A model generated the notes under the pieces. It searched no databases, was not told the origin of the DNA, and worked only from the letters and a program-made list of their open reading frames with translations. Positions 50,120-58,883 of a stretch of 64,000 nt of DNA are shown piece after piece (within the stretch, counting starts at the first letter, position 1; each line of letters starts with the position of its first letter). The position numbers were made by a program, and so were the translations under genes. Source of the DNA: Microbacterium sp. Au-Mic1 (GTDB lineage: Bacteria; Actinomycetota; Actinomycetes; Actinomycetales; Microbacteriaceae); NCBI RefSeq assembly GCF_021341785.1, contig NZ_JAJTTF010000015.1, positions 39,739-103,738 of the forward strand, in the 5' to 3' direction.

Positions 50120-50962
50120 ATGACCGAGAACAAGCCCCTCGCGGGCAAGACCATCCTGATGTCCGGCGGCAGCCGTGGCATCGGCCTCGCGATCGCTCTG
50201 CGCGCGGCGGCCGACGGCGCCAACATCGCGCTGCTCGCGAAGACCGACACCCCGCATCCGAAGCTCGAGGGCACGATCCACACCGCTGCCGAGCAGATCC
50301 GTGCGGCCGGCGGGCAGGCGCTGCCTCTCCTCGGCGACGTCCGCGACGACGAGAGCGTGATCGACGCCGTCCTGAAGACGCAGGGCGAGTTCGGCGGCAT
50401 CGACATCGTCGTCAACAACGCGAGCGTGATCGACCTGTCCGGATCCCTCGACCTCGCGGCCAAGAAGTACGACCTCATGCAGGACGTGAACGTGCGCGGC
50501 ACGTTCATGCTGTCGCGCGCCGCCGTTCCCGTGCTCAAGGACGCCCCGAACCCGCACATCCTGTCGCTGTCGCCGCCGCTGAACATCACCCCGCGCTGGC
50601 TCGGCGCGCACACCGGGTACACGCTCGCGAAGTACGGCATGACGATGGCCACACTCGGTCTCGCGGCCGAGTTCGAGAAGGACGGCATCGCTGCCAACAC
50701 GCTCTGGCCCCGCACGACCATCGCGACCGCCGCGGTGCAGTTCGCGCTCGGCGGCGACCGCATGATGAAGGTCAGCCGCACGCCCGAGGTGTACGCCGAC
50801 GCCGCCTACGCCGTGCTCGCCCAGCCGGCCCGCGAGTACACCGGGCAGACGCTCATCGTCGAGGACGTGCTCGAAGCCGCGGGGATCACCGACTTCTCCG
50901 GCTACGCGGCCGTGCCTGGCACCCCCGACGACCAGCTGTTCCCGGACATCTTCCTGGACTGA
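50120..50962 (+). CDS. SDR, HSDL2-like hydroxysteroid dehydrogenase family
   Basis: 280-residue short-chain dehydrogenase of the HSDL2 subgroup. Cofactor motif SGGSRGIGLAIALRAA, followed by ANIALLAKTDTPHPKLEGTI, which is characteristic of this subgroup; catalytic Tyr in HTGYTLAKYGMT; and EYTGQTLIVEDVLEAAG near the end. Human HSDL2 has an extra sterol-carrier domain that is absent here. No clear operon overlap with the SDR upstream. Exact substrate unknown. Confidence 0.88.
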   Translation: MTENKPLAGKTILMSGGSRGIGLAIALRAAADGANIALLAKTDTPHPKLEGTIHTAAEQIRAAGGQALPLLGDVRDDESVIDAVLKTQGEFGGIDIVVNNASVIDLSGSLDLAAKKYDLMQDVNVRGTFMLSRAAVPVLKDAPNPHILSLSPPLNITPRWLGAHTGYTLAKYGMTMATLGLAAEFEKDGIAANTLWPRTTIATAAVQFALGGDRMMKVSRTPEVYADAAYAVLAQPAREYTGQTLIVEDVLEAAGITDFSGYAAVPGTPDDQLFPDIFLD

Positions 50963-51001
50963 GCCGCGGTCCGAGTCCGCCCCTGGTCCCGGGGCGTGTT
51001 C

Positions 51002-51060
51002 CTGCCGTTCGGGGCGCGTCCTGCCGGCGATCGCCGGTGAGGCGCGCCCCAGAACGGCAG
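51002..51060. terminator. Long hairpin after the HSDL2-like gene
   Basis: CTGCCGTTCGGGGCGCG (51002-51018) pairs with GCGCGCCCCAGAACGGCAG (51042-51060) with one bulge, and the apex is the perfect palindrome CCGGCGATCGCCGG (51024-51037). It separates two convergent genes and probably terminates both. Confidence 0.65.
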
Positions 51061-51105
51061 AGTGCGACCCGAACCGGGGTGGCTCCGGTTCCGTCGCCGC
51101 CGGGC

Positions 51106-51915
51106 TCAGGCCTTGTCGATCGCGGCCACGATGTCGCGGTACCCGCGAGCAGCCGCGAGGTCGCGCGGCAGCACGCCGTCGCCGTCGCGGATCGTGATGT
51201 CGGCTCCGCCCGCGATGAGGGTGCGCACGATGTCGACGTAGGTCTTCGAGCCGTCGCCGAGCACGATCGCCTCGTGCAGCGCGGTCCAGTTCAGGTTGTT
51301 GACGTGATTCGGATCCACGCCCGCCGCGAGCAGGATCTTCACGGTGCCGAGGTGGCCGCGCTCGGAAGCGGGGATCAGGGCCGTGCCGCCGTAGCGGTTC
51401 GTGCTGCGCAGGTCGGCGCCGTGTTCGAGGGTCGCCCGGAGGATCTCATCGTGGCCGCGAGCCCCGGCGTAGAGGTACGCGGAGTCGACGATGTCGTCCT
51501 TGGCGTTCACGTCGGCGCCGGCGTCGATCAGTGCGAGGGCCGCGTCGATGCGGTTGCCCTTGGTGGCGGCGATCAGGGCCGTCATGCCACCGGATCCACG
51601 GGCTTCGAGGTCGGCGCCCTCGGCGATCGCGGCGCGTACGGCTTCGGCGTCTCCGGTGGACGCGGCCTCGAACAGGCGGGAGTTCAGAGCGGTCATCTCG
51701 GCCTCGGTTCTCTGTGCGGGGGAGGGAGCGGGTGCGGTCGACGGCGGGGTCGAGGTCACGGTCGGGACGCCGACCGCTTCCGTCGCGCTCGCCGCGCAGC
51801 CGGCCAGCAGCAGCGCGGCCACGCCGAGCCCGGCGAGTGCGCCCACGACGCGCTTCCGGAGCGAGGCTGCGCCCGGAGGGCGAGCGATGTCCGGACGGCG
51901 AGCGATGGAGGGCAT
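51106..51915 (-). CDS. Ankyrin-repeat lipoprotein
   Basis: 269-residue secreted lipoprotein: signal peptide with hydrophobic core (VVGALAGLGVAALLLAGC) ending in lipobox L-A-G-C, a Thr/Pro linker, then about five ankyrin repeats (GADLEARGSGGMTALIAATK; GHDEILRATLEHGADLRSTN; GHLGTVKILLAAGVDPNHVN). A single-domain, surface-anchored ankyrin protein suggests protein-protein binding outside the cell. ATG 51915 is preferred; upstream in-frame codons would bury the signal peptide. Convergent with the HSDL2-like gene. Confidence 0.9.
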   Translation of the reverse strand: MPSIARRPDIARPPGAASLRKRVVGALAGLGVAALLLAGCAASATEAVGVPTVTSTPPSTAPAPSPAQRTEAEMTALNSRLFEAASTGDAEAVRAAIAEGADLEARGSGGMTALIAATKGNRIDAALALIDAGADVNAKDDIVDSAYLYAGARGHDEILRATLEHGADLRSTNRYGGTALIPASERGHLGTVKILLAAGVDPNHVNNLNWTALHEAIVLGDGSKTYVDIVRTLIAGGADITIRDGDGVLPRDLAAARGYRDIVAAIDKA

Positions 51916-52042
51916 GGAAATGGTATACCACGCGAAGGTGGGTGCCCCCTGAGGCCATCCCTGTGGGGAGCGGGGGATCCGCGCGTCATCGAACATGAAG
52001 AACGGTGAGCGGAAGAGAGCCGCGTTGTGGTGGGATCGTGGC

Positions 52043-52759
52043 ATGAGCACGATCGATCCCGATGTCGCGCGGCGGCAGCGACCGCTGCGCCGAACCACCG
52101 CGGCGAGCCTCATCGTGCCGGGGCTGTTCCTGTTGGGCGCGGGCGGCGTCCTGGCGTGGGGGCTGACGCGAGGCGCGGCCACCGGCTTCTCCGACGACGC
52201 GGCGGATCAGGACGTCCCCGCGATCATCGCGGCCATCGGCTCGTCCTTCGTGCTCCTGATCGCGCTCGGAGCGTGGACCGGTGCGGCGGGGCGCAATCCG
52301 CGCCTCCCCGGCTGGCTGGCTGGGACCGGCGTCGCGGTGCTGGGCGCGGCTGCGGGCCACGCCGTCGTGGCGCCGCCACCGGCGTGGCTGCGGGAGCCCG
52401 TGCTCGATGTCGTCGCCTTCGGTCTCGCTGTCGTCGCCGTCGTGCTTCTGTGGTTGGGAACGGTGGCACGCGCCGCCAGGGCGCGACGGCTCGATGCCGC
52501 GGAGGAGCTGGTGCGCACCACATCGCCGGTCACGGGCTCAGTGACGAATCAGGGGTACACGGACTTCGATGAAGCGAGCCAGGTCATCACCGCCGTGACC
52601 TATACGTTCCGCGATGGATCCGGTGTGCAGCGCTGGGTCACGAAACCCGCGACCATCCATGTTCGCGACCCGCTGGTGAACGGCGAGGAGGTCGACGTCT
52701 GGTTCGACCGTCAGGACCCGTCGGACCAGAACAAGATCGTGATCCGTCGGCGGGCGTGA
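52043..52759 (+). CDS. DUF3592-like membrane protein
   Basis: 238 residues with four hydrophobic segments in the first 140 residues (ASLIVPGLFLLGAGGVLAW first) and a C-terminal strand-rich domain (ITAVTYTFRDGSGVQRWVTK; VNGEEVDVWFDRQDPSDQNK) that matches the DUF3592 pattern, where the domain ends in VxVWYDPxxP-type sequence. Function unknown. ATG 52043. The 233-bp gap after it holds no gene I accept. Confidence 0.7.
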   Translation: MSTIDPDVARRQRPLRRTTAASLIVPGLFLLGAGGVLAWGLTRGAATGFSDDAADQDVPAIIAAIGSSFVLLIALGAWTGAAGRNPRLPGWLAGTGVAVLGAAAGHAVVAPPPAWLREPVLDVVAFGLAVVAVVLLWLGTVARAARARRLDAAEELVRTTSPVTGSVTNQGYTDFDEASQVITAVTYTFRDGSGVQRWVTKPATIHVRDPLVNGEEVDVWFDRQDPSDQNKIVIRRRA

Positions 52760-52992
52760 GGGCGCGGGCCCCGTCCGTCGCGCTCACCGTGCAGGCGGCC
52801 GGCAGCGTGGCGAAGCCCGAGGCCGGCGAGCACGATCAGCGCGCACTGCTCGGACGAGGCGCGGCGCCGGCGCGAGCCGACCGGCACGCGCGGGAGAAAT
52901 GTGATTCGATGCATTCCGACAGCACGCGCGAACCCGACGCGCACGGGATCCGCGACGGCGCGCATCCCCGGGCTGATGGGTGAAGGAGCAGC

Positions 52993-54381
52993 ATGGCCGC
53001 CGTGCCCCCGCCGATCAACGGCAACGTCTCGCACTGGTGGCAGCAGATCGGCGCCCCGACTCCGCGACGCGAGCTGCCCGGTGACCTCAGCGTCGACATC
53101 GCCGTGGTCGGCGCCGGCTACACCGGGCTGTGGACGGCCTACTACCTGAAGAGGGCACAGCCCGGACTGCGGATCGCGGTCATCGAGCAGCGGCATGCAG
53201 GCTACGGGGCGTCCGGCCGCAACGGAGGCTGGCTCACCAATTCGGTGACCGGCGGGAGAGAGCAGTACGTGCGCACGCACGGACGCGATGCCGCCACGCG
53301 ATTCCAGCGGGTGATGAACGAGACCGTCGACGAGGTCATCAACGTCGCCGCGGCCGAGGGCATCGATGCCGACATCAAGAAGGGCGGCGAGTTCGGGGTC
53401 GCATACACGGCCGCGCAGGAGGGGCGCATCAGGGCCTTCGCCGCCGCCGAGCAGACCTGGGCGCACACCGACCTCGCCCTGCTCGAGGCTGCCGAGGCGG
53501 CCGCCAAGATCGATGTGCGCGGCACCAGGGCCGCCGTCTGGCATCCGCATGCGGCCCGTATCCAGCCCGCCAAGCTCGTCGCGGGTCTCGCCGCGGCGGT
53601 CGAACGGCTCGGTGTCGAGATCTACGAGCGCACCACGGTCGACGAGATCGCCCCGCGCCGGCTGCGCACCGATCACGGTACGGTCACCGCCGAGTACATC
53701 GTGCGCGCGACCGAGGGCTTCACGGCGAACCTGAAGGGCCTGCACCGGCTGTGGCTGCCGATGAACTCCTCGCTCATAGCGACGGAGCCGCTGCCGCCGG
53801 AGGTGTGGGAGGAACTGCACTGGAGCGAGGGTGAAGTGCTGGGTGATCTCGCGCACGTGTACATGTACGCCCAGCGCACGGCGGACGACCGGATCGCGAT
53901 CGGCGGGCGCGGGGTGCCCTACAAGTACGGCTCGAGGACCGACACCGACGGACGCACGCCGATGTCGACCGTGCGCACGCTCACCGAGATCCTGCACCGG
54001 TTCTTCCCCGCGACCACCGGGGCGAGGATCGATCACGTGTGGTCGGGCGTGCTGGGCGTGCCCCGCGACTGGTCGGCGACGGTGGGGCTGGATCCCCGCA
54101 CCGGGATCGCCTGGGGCGGCGGCTATGTCGGCACGGGCGTGACCTCGACGAACCTCGCCGGGCGGACGATCTCCGACCTCATCCTCGGGAACGAGACCGA
54201 GATCACCGGGCTGCCCTGGGTGAACCACCGGGTGCGGCGCTGGGAGCCCGAACCGCTGCGCTGGATCGCGACGAAGGGGCTCTACGCCGCGTACGGCATG
54301 GCCGATCGGGCCGAGCTGGCCGGGCGTCCGAACACCTCGCCCGTCGCGCACCTCGCCGACGTCATCACCGGTCGGCACTGA
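52993..54381 (+). CDS. FAD-dependent amine/amino-acid oxidoreductase (DAO family)
   Basis: 462-residue flavoenzyme of the D-amino-acid-oxidase/PuuB group. FAD motif DIAVVGAGYTGLWTAYYLKR (about residues 35-54), followed by the subgroup hallmark GYGASGRNGGWLTN; C-terminal SATVGLDPRTGIAWGGGYVGTGVTSTNLAGR closes the FAD site. Similar enzymes oxidise gamma-glutamylputrescine or related amines; the substrate is not provable here. GAAGGAG precedes the ATG. Codons for the WWQQIGAP start are conserved in the subgroup. Confidence 0.9.
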   Translation: MAAVPPPINGNVSHWWQQIGAPTPRRELPGDLSVDIAVVGAGYTGLWTAYYLKRAQPGLRIAVIEQRHAGYGASGRNGGWLTNSVTGGREQYVRTHGRDAATRFQRVMNETVDEVINVAAAEGIDADIKKGGEFGVAYTAAQEGRIRAFAAAEQTWAHTDLALLEAAEAAAKIDVRGTRAAVWHPHAARIQPAKLVAGLAAAVERLGVEIYERTTVDEIAPRRLRTDHGTVTAEYIVRATEGFTANLKGLHRLWLPMNSSLIATEPLPPEVWEELHWSEGEVLGDLAHVYMYAQRTADDRIAIGGRGVPYKYGSRTDTDGRTPMSTVRTLTEILHRFFPATTGARIDHVWSGVLGVPRDWSATVGLDPRTGIAWGGGYVGTGVTSTNLAGRTISDLILGNETEITGLPWVNHRVRRWEPEPLRWIATKGLYAAYGMADRAELAGRPNTSPVAHLADVITGRH

Positions 54382-54400
54382 TCCGCTTCCTCCCTCGGGG

Positions 54401-54442
54401 GCGTTGAGCGAACTCCGGCTGCGGCGTCCTCGCTCAACGACC
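54401..54442. repeat. Interspersed palindromic element, short copy 4
   Basis: GCGTTGAGCGA (54401-54411) and TCGCTCAACGACC (54430-54442) keep only the outer arms; the GACGAAACG inner arms are missing. It is 20 bp after the FAD oxidoreductase stop and 21 bp before the convergent L7/L12-like gene end. Confidence 0.75.
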
Positions 54443-54463
54443 GCCAGGAGCGCCGCTCCCGCG

Positions 54464-55033
54464 TCAGTGCCAGGACTCGACGGCGTCCTTCGAATCCTTG
54501 AGGCCGAGTCCGGTCGCCTCGCGCAGCAGCTTGATCGCCGCGATCTTCTGATCCGCGGCGACGAGCCGGCCGATCTCCGCCCGCACGTCGGGGGAGAGCT
54601 GCGCGACGGCTTCGGCGACGGGCAGCCCGCCGGCGTAGGGCGGTGCTCCGGCGGGCCGCGAGCCGGAACGTGCGAGGGAGACCGGGGTCGCGTCCACCGT
54701 GCCGGGCGCGGATGGCACCCAGGCGTCGATCTGGTCCTTCGCCTCACGCAGGGAGAGGCCGGAATGCTCGCGCAGCACCTTGATGGCCGAGATCTTCTGC
54801 TCGGCGGCGACCAGGGCGTCGATCTCGGCGATGACGGAGGCGTCCAGCGGGTCGCGCGGCGATGCCGGCGGATCACGGCGCGCGGTGGGGGTCTCGGCCG
54901 ATGCGGCCGGCGTCGCGATCACGGTCCCGAGAGGCTCCGGCGCCTTCGGCCGGATCGCCCGCAGAGTCACGGCGATCACCACGAACAGGATGACGATCAC
55001 GGCGACGAGGAGGATCCAGATCCAGAGGGGCAT
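54464..55033 (-). CDS. Membrane-anchored protein with two ribosomal L7/L12 C-terminal-like domains
   Basis: 189 residues. An N-terminal membrane helix (WIWILLVAVIVILFVVIAVTL) is followed by a linker and two copies of a helical hairpin that matches the C-terminal domain of ribosomal L7/L12: VAAEQKISAIKVLREHSGLS at about residues 76-95 and VAADQKIAAIKLLREATGLG at about 160-179, each ending with LREAKD or LKDSKDAVE. True L7/L12 is cytosolic with one such domain and a different N-terminus. The role is unknown; binding of translation GTPases to the membrane is conceivable but speculative. It is divergent from rlmN. Confidence 0.8.
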   Translation of the reverse strand: MPLWIWILLVAVIVILFVVIAVTLRAIRPKAPEPLGTVIATPAASAETPTARRDPPASPRDPLDASVIAEIDALVAAEQKISAIKVLREHSGLSLREAKDQIDAWVPSAPGTVDATPVSLARSGSRPAGAPPYAGGLPVAEAVAQLSPDVRAEIGRLVAADQKIAAIKLLREATGLGLKDSKDAVESWH

Positions 55034-55108
55034 GCCGCCAGCGTACGGGGCGGATGTGCGCAGCCGCGCCCAGCGCCTTCGCACCTTGCAGGCCCTACCC
55101 TGGAAGAC

Positions 55109-56362
55109 ATGTCCGAGACTCCTGCGTCCGCCCGCTCCGGCGCGCCCACGAGGCGCGCCGCCCAGGTGCGCCCCGCCACCGAAGGCTGGACGCAGAAGAA
55201 GGACGCCGAGGGGCGCCCGCTGCTGCAGTTCGCCAGCCCCAAGCGGGGGAAGCCGCCGGTGCATCTCGCCGACCTCACGCCCACCGAGCGCGTGGAGAAG
55301 GTGAAGGAGCTGGGGCTGCCCGGATTCCGTGCCAAGCAGCTCGCCACGCACTACTTCACGCACTACACCTCGGATCCCGCCCACATGACGGATCTGCCCG
55401 CGGGTCAGCGCGACGAGCTCGTGGCCGGGATGCTGCCGCCGCTGCTCACGGAGGTGCGGCGGCTCGAGACCGACCGCGGCGACACGATCAAGTTCCTCTG
55501 GCGCCTGCACGACGGTGCGCTCGTGGAGTCGGTGCTCATGCGCTACCCGGGCCGCATCACGCTGTGCGTGTCGAGCCAGGCCGGCTGCGGCATGAACTGC
55601 CCGTTCTGCGCCACCGGTCAGGCGGGGCTCACGCGCAACATGTCCACCGCCGAGATCGTCGAGCAGATCGTACGCGCCAACCGCCTCATCGCCGAGGGCG
55701 GCCTCGGCGGCAAGAAGGCCGACGACCACTCCATGGAGCGGGTGTCGAACATCGTCTTCATGGGGATGGGCGAGCCGCTCGCCAACTACAAGCGCGTGAT
55801 GGATGCGGTGCGCGTCATGGTCGCTCCGCAGCCGGAGGGCCTCGGGATGAGCGCGCGCGGCATCACGGTGTCGACGGTCGGCCTGGTCCCCGCGATCAAG
55901 AAGCTCGCCGACGAGCACATCCCGGTCACGTTCGCGCTCTCACTGCACGCGCCGGACGACAAGCTGCGCGACGAACTGATCCCGGTCAACTCGCGCTGGA
56001 AGGTCGATGAGGCTCTCGACGCCGCGTACGACTATTACGCGAAGACCGGTCGCCGCGTGTCGATCGAGTACGCGCTGATCAAGGACATGAACGATCATGC
56101 CTGGCGCGCCGACCTGCTCGCGGAGAAGCTCAACGCCCGTGGTCGCGGCTGGGTGCACGTGAACCCCATCCCGCTGAACCCGACTCCCGGATCCATCTGG
56201 ACCGCCTCGGAGAAGGACGTGCAGGACGAGTTCGTCCGCCGCCTCAACGACGCCGGCATCCCGACGACCCTCCGCGACACCCGCGGCAAGGAGATCGACG
56301 GAGCCTGCGGTCAGCTCGTCGCGACGACCGAGGACGAGGCCGCCGCCGCCGCGATGGCCTGA
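55109..56362 (+). CDS. rlmN: 23S rRNA (adenine2503-C2)-methyltransferase RlmN
   Basis: 417-residue radical-SAM enzyme that methylates A2503 of 23S rRNA (and A37 in some tRNAs). The Fe-S cluster cysteines are C160, C164, C167 in AGCGMNCPFCATGQAGLTRN. Other marks are IVFMGMGEPLANYKRVMDA and the C-terminal GACGQL, whose cysteine is the mechanistic Cys of the family. An N-terminal low-complexity extension of about 50 residues is typical of actinobacterial forms. It starts 75 bp from the divergent L7/L12-like gene. Confidence 0.96.
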   Translation: MSETPASARSGAPTRRAAQVRPATEGWTQKKDAEGRPLLQFASPKRGKPPVHLADLTPTERVEKVKELGLPGFRAKQLATHYFTHYTSDPAHMTDLPAGQRDELVAGMLPPLLTEVRRLETDRGDTIKFLWRLHDGALVESVLMRYPGRITLCVSSQAGCGMNCPFCATGQAGLTRNMSTAEIVEQIVRANRLIAEGGLGGKKADDHSMERVSNIVFMGMGEPLANYKRVMDAVRVMVAPQPEGLGMSARGITVSTVGLVPAIKKLADEHIPVTFALSLHAPDDKLRDELIPVNSRWKVDEALDAAYDYYAKTGRRVSIEYALIKDMNDHAWRADLLAEKLNARGRGWVHVNPIPLNPTPGSIWTASEKDVQDEFVRRLNDAGIPTTLRDTRGKEIDGACGQLVATTEDEAAAAAMA

Positions 56363-56376
56363 CGTCGCCGGCGCCC

Positions 56377-56407
56377 GCCGCGGCCCTCGCGCGCGGCCTT
56401 CTCTCTC
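56377..56407 (+). terminator. Weak hairpin with pyrimidine tail after rlmN
   Basis: GCCGCG (56377-56382) pairs with CGCGGC (56392-56397) and is followed by CTTCTCTCTCC. Modest stem, but placed 14 bp after the rlmN stop. The rest of the 209-bp gap has short C-run/G-run repeats (AGACCCCC near 56430, GGGGGTCT near 56478). Confidence 0.45.
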
Positions 56408-56571
56408 CGTCGAAACCCCCGCAGACCGTCCAGACCCCCGTGCAGCGGCGTTCGTACATGGGGGTGTGGGCGGTACGTGGGGGTCTCGGCGACCGAGGTG
56501 CGGTCCTGCCCGTCGTGCCTCGTCCGTTGTCGCGACCCGTCCTTGTCGTGCCGGGATCAGTCGCGCGGGGA

Positions 56572-57048
56572 TCAGTCGCGCGGGGTGCGCAGCCGGAGCA
56601 GTCGTCCGGATCCTTCGATCAACTCGGACCAGGATCCGACGTCGACCGAGCACTCGGCGACCGCGCAGGTCGGGAACTCGACGACGGATCCGGTGAGTTC
56701 CTCCACCGCATCCGCCATCCCGGGGTTGTGCCCCACCAGCATCGCGCCGCCGACATCATCGGGAAGCATCGCCGCGACCGCCAGGATCCTGCGGGCGGAC
56801 GCCGCGTACAGGGTCGGATCCTCGATCACCGCGAGCCCGAACGCCGCCGCGTACGCGTCGGCCGTGCTGTGCGCGCGGGTCGCGGAGCTCGACACGATGC
56901 GCTGCAGGTCCACCCCCTCGTCGCGCAGCCGTCGTGCCATCGCAGGGGCGTCACGGCGGCCGCGCGCGTTCAGCGGTCGATCGTGATCGCGCAGGCCCGC
57001 CATGTCCCAGTCGGATTTCGCATGGCGTGCCAGCAGCAGGGTCTTCAT
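56572..57048 (-). CDS. sixA: SixA-type phosphohistidine phosphatase
   Basis: 158-residue histidine phosphatase. The catalytic RHG-type motif is LLLARHAKSDWD at the N-terminus, and the second His lies in MLVGHNPGMADAVEEL. GLRDHDRPLNARGRRDAP is typical of the SixA subgroup, which removes phosphate from phosphohistidine in HPt domains or related substrates. No two-component gene is nearby. It starts at ATG 57048, 89 bp downstream of the LysR gene end on the same strand. Confidence 0.88.
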   Translation of the reverse strand: MKTLLLARHAKSDWDMAGLRDHDRPLNARGRRDAPAMARRLRDEGVDLQRIVSSSATRAHSTADAYAAAFGLAVIEDPTLYAASARRILAVAAMLPDDVGGAMLVGHNPGMADAVEELTGSVVEFPTCAVAECSVDVGSWSELIEGSGRLLRLRTPRD

Positions 57049-57137
57049 GCTCACAGCGTGCCACCGCGCGGCCTCAGCCGCACGCCCCATCGGCGGGATC
57101 CCGTGTGGCCGCCGAGCATGCGGATCCGGGGCGACCG

Positions 57138-58046
57138 CTACTCGCCGAGCAGTCGCGGGCGCACCTCGGCGAGCCGGGCCTGCAGCGCCTCCAGGAACGC
57201 GGCGATCGCGGGCTGGTTCAACGCCTCGGGGCGGGCGATCAGCCAGTACGGCAGCCGTTCGTCGATCTCCTCCGGCAGCACCCGCACCAGATCCTCGTGC
57301 TGGTCGGCGAGGAACGCGGGGAGGAGCCCGTAGCCGGCGCCTCCGCGGGTGGCGTCGACGTGCACGTACACGTTCGTGCTCGCGACCGCGTCGAGCATGC
57401 CCGGCACGGCCCGGCGCGCATCGTCGAGGGAGTCGACGTGCAGCATCGACTCGATGAAGTAGACGAGCGGCTGTCCGGCGAGGTCGGCCGGATCCTGCGG
57501 TGCGGGGTGGGTGCGCAGCCAGTCGCGGCTCGCGTACAGGCCGAGGGCGTAGTCGGCCAGGTGGATCGCTCGGGCCCGCCGCACCTGCGGCCGACCCACG
57601 ACGACCTCCAGATCGGCGCCGGTGCGCTGATGCGAGGCCTGCCGGGTGCCGGTGATGAGCTCCAGCCGCACGTCGGGGTGGACCCGGCGCAGGGCGGCCA
57701 TCGCGGGAGCGGCGACGAAGCCGCTGAAGCCGTCCGTGGCCGAGAGCCGGATCAGGCCGCCGATCCGCGTGGCGTCGCCGCCGTCCAGGCGGCTGAGCGC
57801 CCGCTCCACGCCCTCGGCCGCGGCCAGGGCGCGCGAACCCAGCGGGGTCAACTCCCAGCCCGCCCCCTCGCGGGAGAGAACCCGCCCGCCCAGCTGCGCC
57901 TCGAGGGCGGCGATGCGGCGCGCGACCGTGGTGTGGTTCAGCCCGAGCTGCTGCCCGGCGGCGGTGAACCGGCCGCTGCGCGCCACGGCCAGTAGCACGA
58001 GGAGGTCGTCCGCGCTGAGCGGCGGTGCGGGGAAGTGCGCGTCCAT
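57138..58046 (-). CDS. LysR-family transcriptional regulator
   Basis: 302-residue regulator. N-terminal HTH about residues 10-68 (DDLLVLLAVARSGRFTAAGQ; TTVARRIAALEAQLGGRVL), then the LysR effector-binding domain (GGLIRLSATDGFSGFVAAPAM). It is divergent from the SDR-hydrolase operon starting at 58110, separated by only 63 bp, and is the natural regulator of it. The intergenic site TGTGCA-N4-TGCATA next to its start fits a LysR box. Confidence 0.92.
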   Translation of the reverse strand: MDAHFPAPPLSADDLLVLLAVARSGRFTAAGQQLGLNHTTVARRIAALEAQLGGRVLSREGAGWELTPLGSRALAAAEGVERALSRLDGGDATRIGGLIRLSATDGFSGFVAAPAMAALRRVHPDVRLELITGTRQASHQRTGADLEVVVGRPQVRRARAIHLADYALGLYASRDWLRTHPAPQDPADLAGQPLVYFIESMLHVDSLDDARRAVPGMLDAVASTNVYVHVDATRGGAGYGLLPAFLADQHEDLVRVLPEEIDERLPYWLIARPEALNQPAIAAFLEALQARLAEVRPRLLGE

Positions 58047-58049
58047 CTG

Positions 58050-58065
58050 TGCAGTTTTGCATAGC
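58050..58065. promoter_or_regulatory. Candidate LysR box
   Basis: TGTGCAGTTTTGCATA: arms TGTGCA and TGCATA are inverted with one mismatch, close behind the LysR start and about 45 bp before the SDR start. Small size limits confidence. Confidence 0.5.
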
Positions 58066-58109
58066 CGTACCCTCTTCCGCCGTGCGCGGCGGTGAACTAC
58101 CGTGCAGGC

Positions 58110-58883
58110 ATGGCAGCGCAGCGATCCCCGGTTCCAGACACCGACCTCCGGGGGCGCACGGCGCTCGTCACCGGTGCCGGGAGCGGCATCGGCGCCGCAT
58201 GCGCCCGGGCCCTCGCGCGGGACGGCGCGCACGTGCTGGTGCTCGACCGGGCCGCCGAGGCGGCCGCCGCCGTCGCCGTAGAGGTCGGCGGCGAAGCGCT
58301 GGCGGTCGATCTCGGCGACCTCGACGCACTGTCGGCGCGGGTCTTCGACGCCGACATCCTCGTGAACAATGCGGGCCTGCAGACCGTCGCGCCCATCGTC
58401 GAGTTCGATCCGCTGATGTTCCGTCGGATGCTGGACATCATGGTGACGGCGCCGTTCCTGCTCATCCGTGCGGTGCTCCCCGGCATGTACGCGCGCGGAT
58501 GGGGGCGGATCGTGAACATCAGCTCCGTGCACGGACTGCGCGCGAGCGAGTACAAGTCGGCCTATGTGACCGCCAAGCACGCGCTCGAGGGGCTCTCCAA
58601 GGTCACCGCGCTCGAGGGTGGGCCGCACGGCGTCACGAGCAACTGCATCAACCCCGGCTACGTGAACACGCCGCTCGTCCAGCAGCAGATCGCGGATCAG
58701 GCCCGCACGCACGGGATCCCCGAGTCGGACGTGATCGAGAAGGTCATGCTCGTCGAGTCGGCGATCAAGCGCCTGCTCGAGCCCGACGAGGTGGCGGATC
58801 TGGCCCGGTGGCTGTGCGGCCCGACCGCGGGATCGGTCACCGGGGCTTCGTACACGATGGACGGCGGATGGAGCGCGCGATGA
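58110..58883 (+). CDS. SDR, D-3-hydroxybutyrate dehydrogenase-like
   Basis: 257-residue short-chain dehydrogenase. Cofactor site VTGAGSGIGAACARAL, NNAG, catalytic ISSVHGLRASEYKSAYVTAKHALEG (Ser, Tyr, Lys), and NPGYVNTPLVQQQIADQAR, which is the pattern of 3-hydroxybutyrate dehydrogenases. Oxidises D-3-hydroxybutyrate to acetoacetate if the assignment holds. ATG 58110 preferred to an in-frame GTG at 58092. Its stop overlaps the next start (ATGA); the LysR gene is divergent. Confidence 0.88.
   Translation: MAAQRSPVPDTDLRGRTALVTGAGSGIGAACARALARDGAHVLVLDRAAEAAAAVAVEVGGEALAVDLGDLDALSARVFDADILVNNAGLQTVAPIVEFDPLMFRRMLDIMVTAPFLLIRAVLPGMYARGWGRIVNISSVHGLRASEYKSAYVTAKHALEGLSKVTALEGGPHGVTSNCINPGYVNTPLVQQQIADQARTHGIPESDVIEKVMLVESAIKRLLEPDEVADLARWLCGPTAGSVTGASYTMDGGWSAR

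Noticed and set aside
52756..52983. 75-codon plus-strand frame between the DUF3592 gene and the FAD oxidoreductase
   Set aside because: No ribosome site and composition unlike a folded protein; it overlaps the DUF3592 stop and the leader of the next gene.
54464..55033. Calling this gene ribosomal protein L7/L12 (rplL)
   Set aside because: It has a membrane helix, two C-terminal-like domains and no L7/L12 dimerisation domain; it is not next to rplJ.
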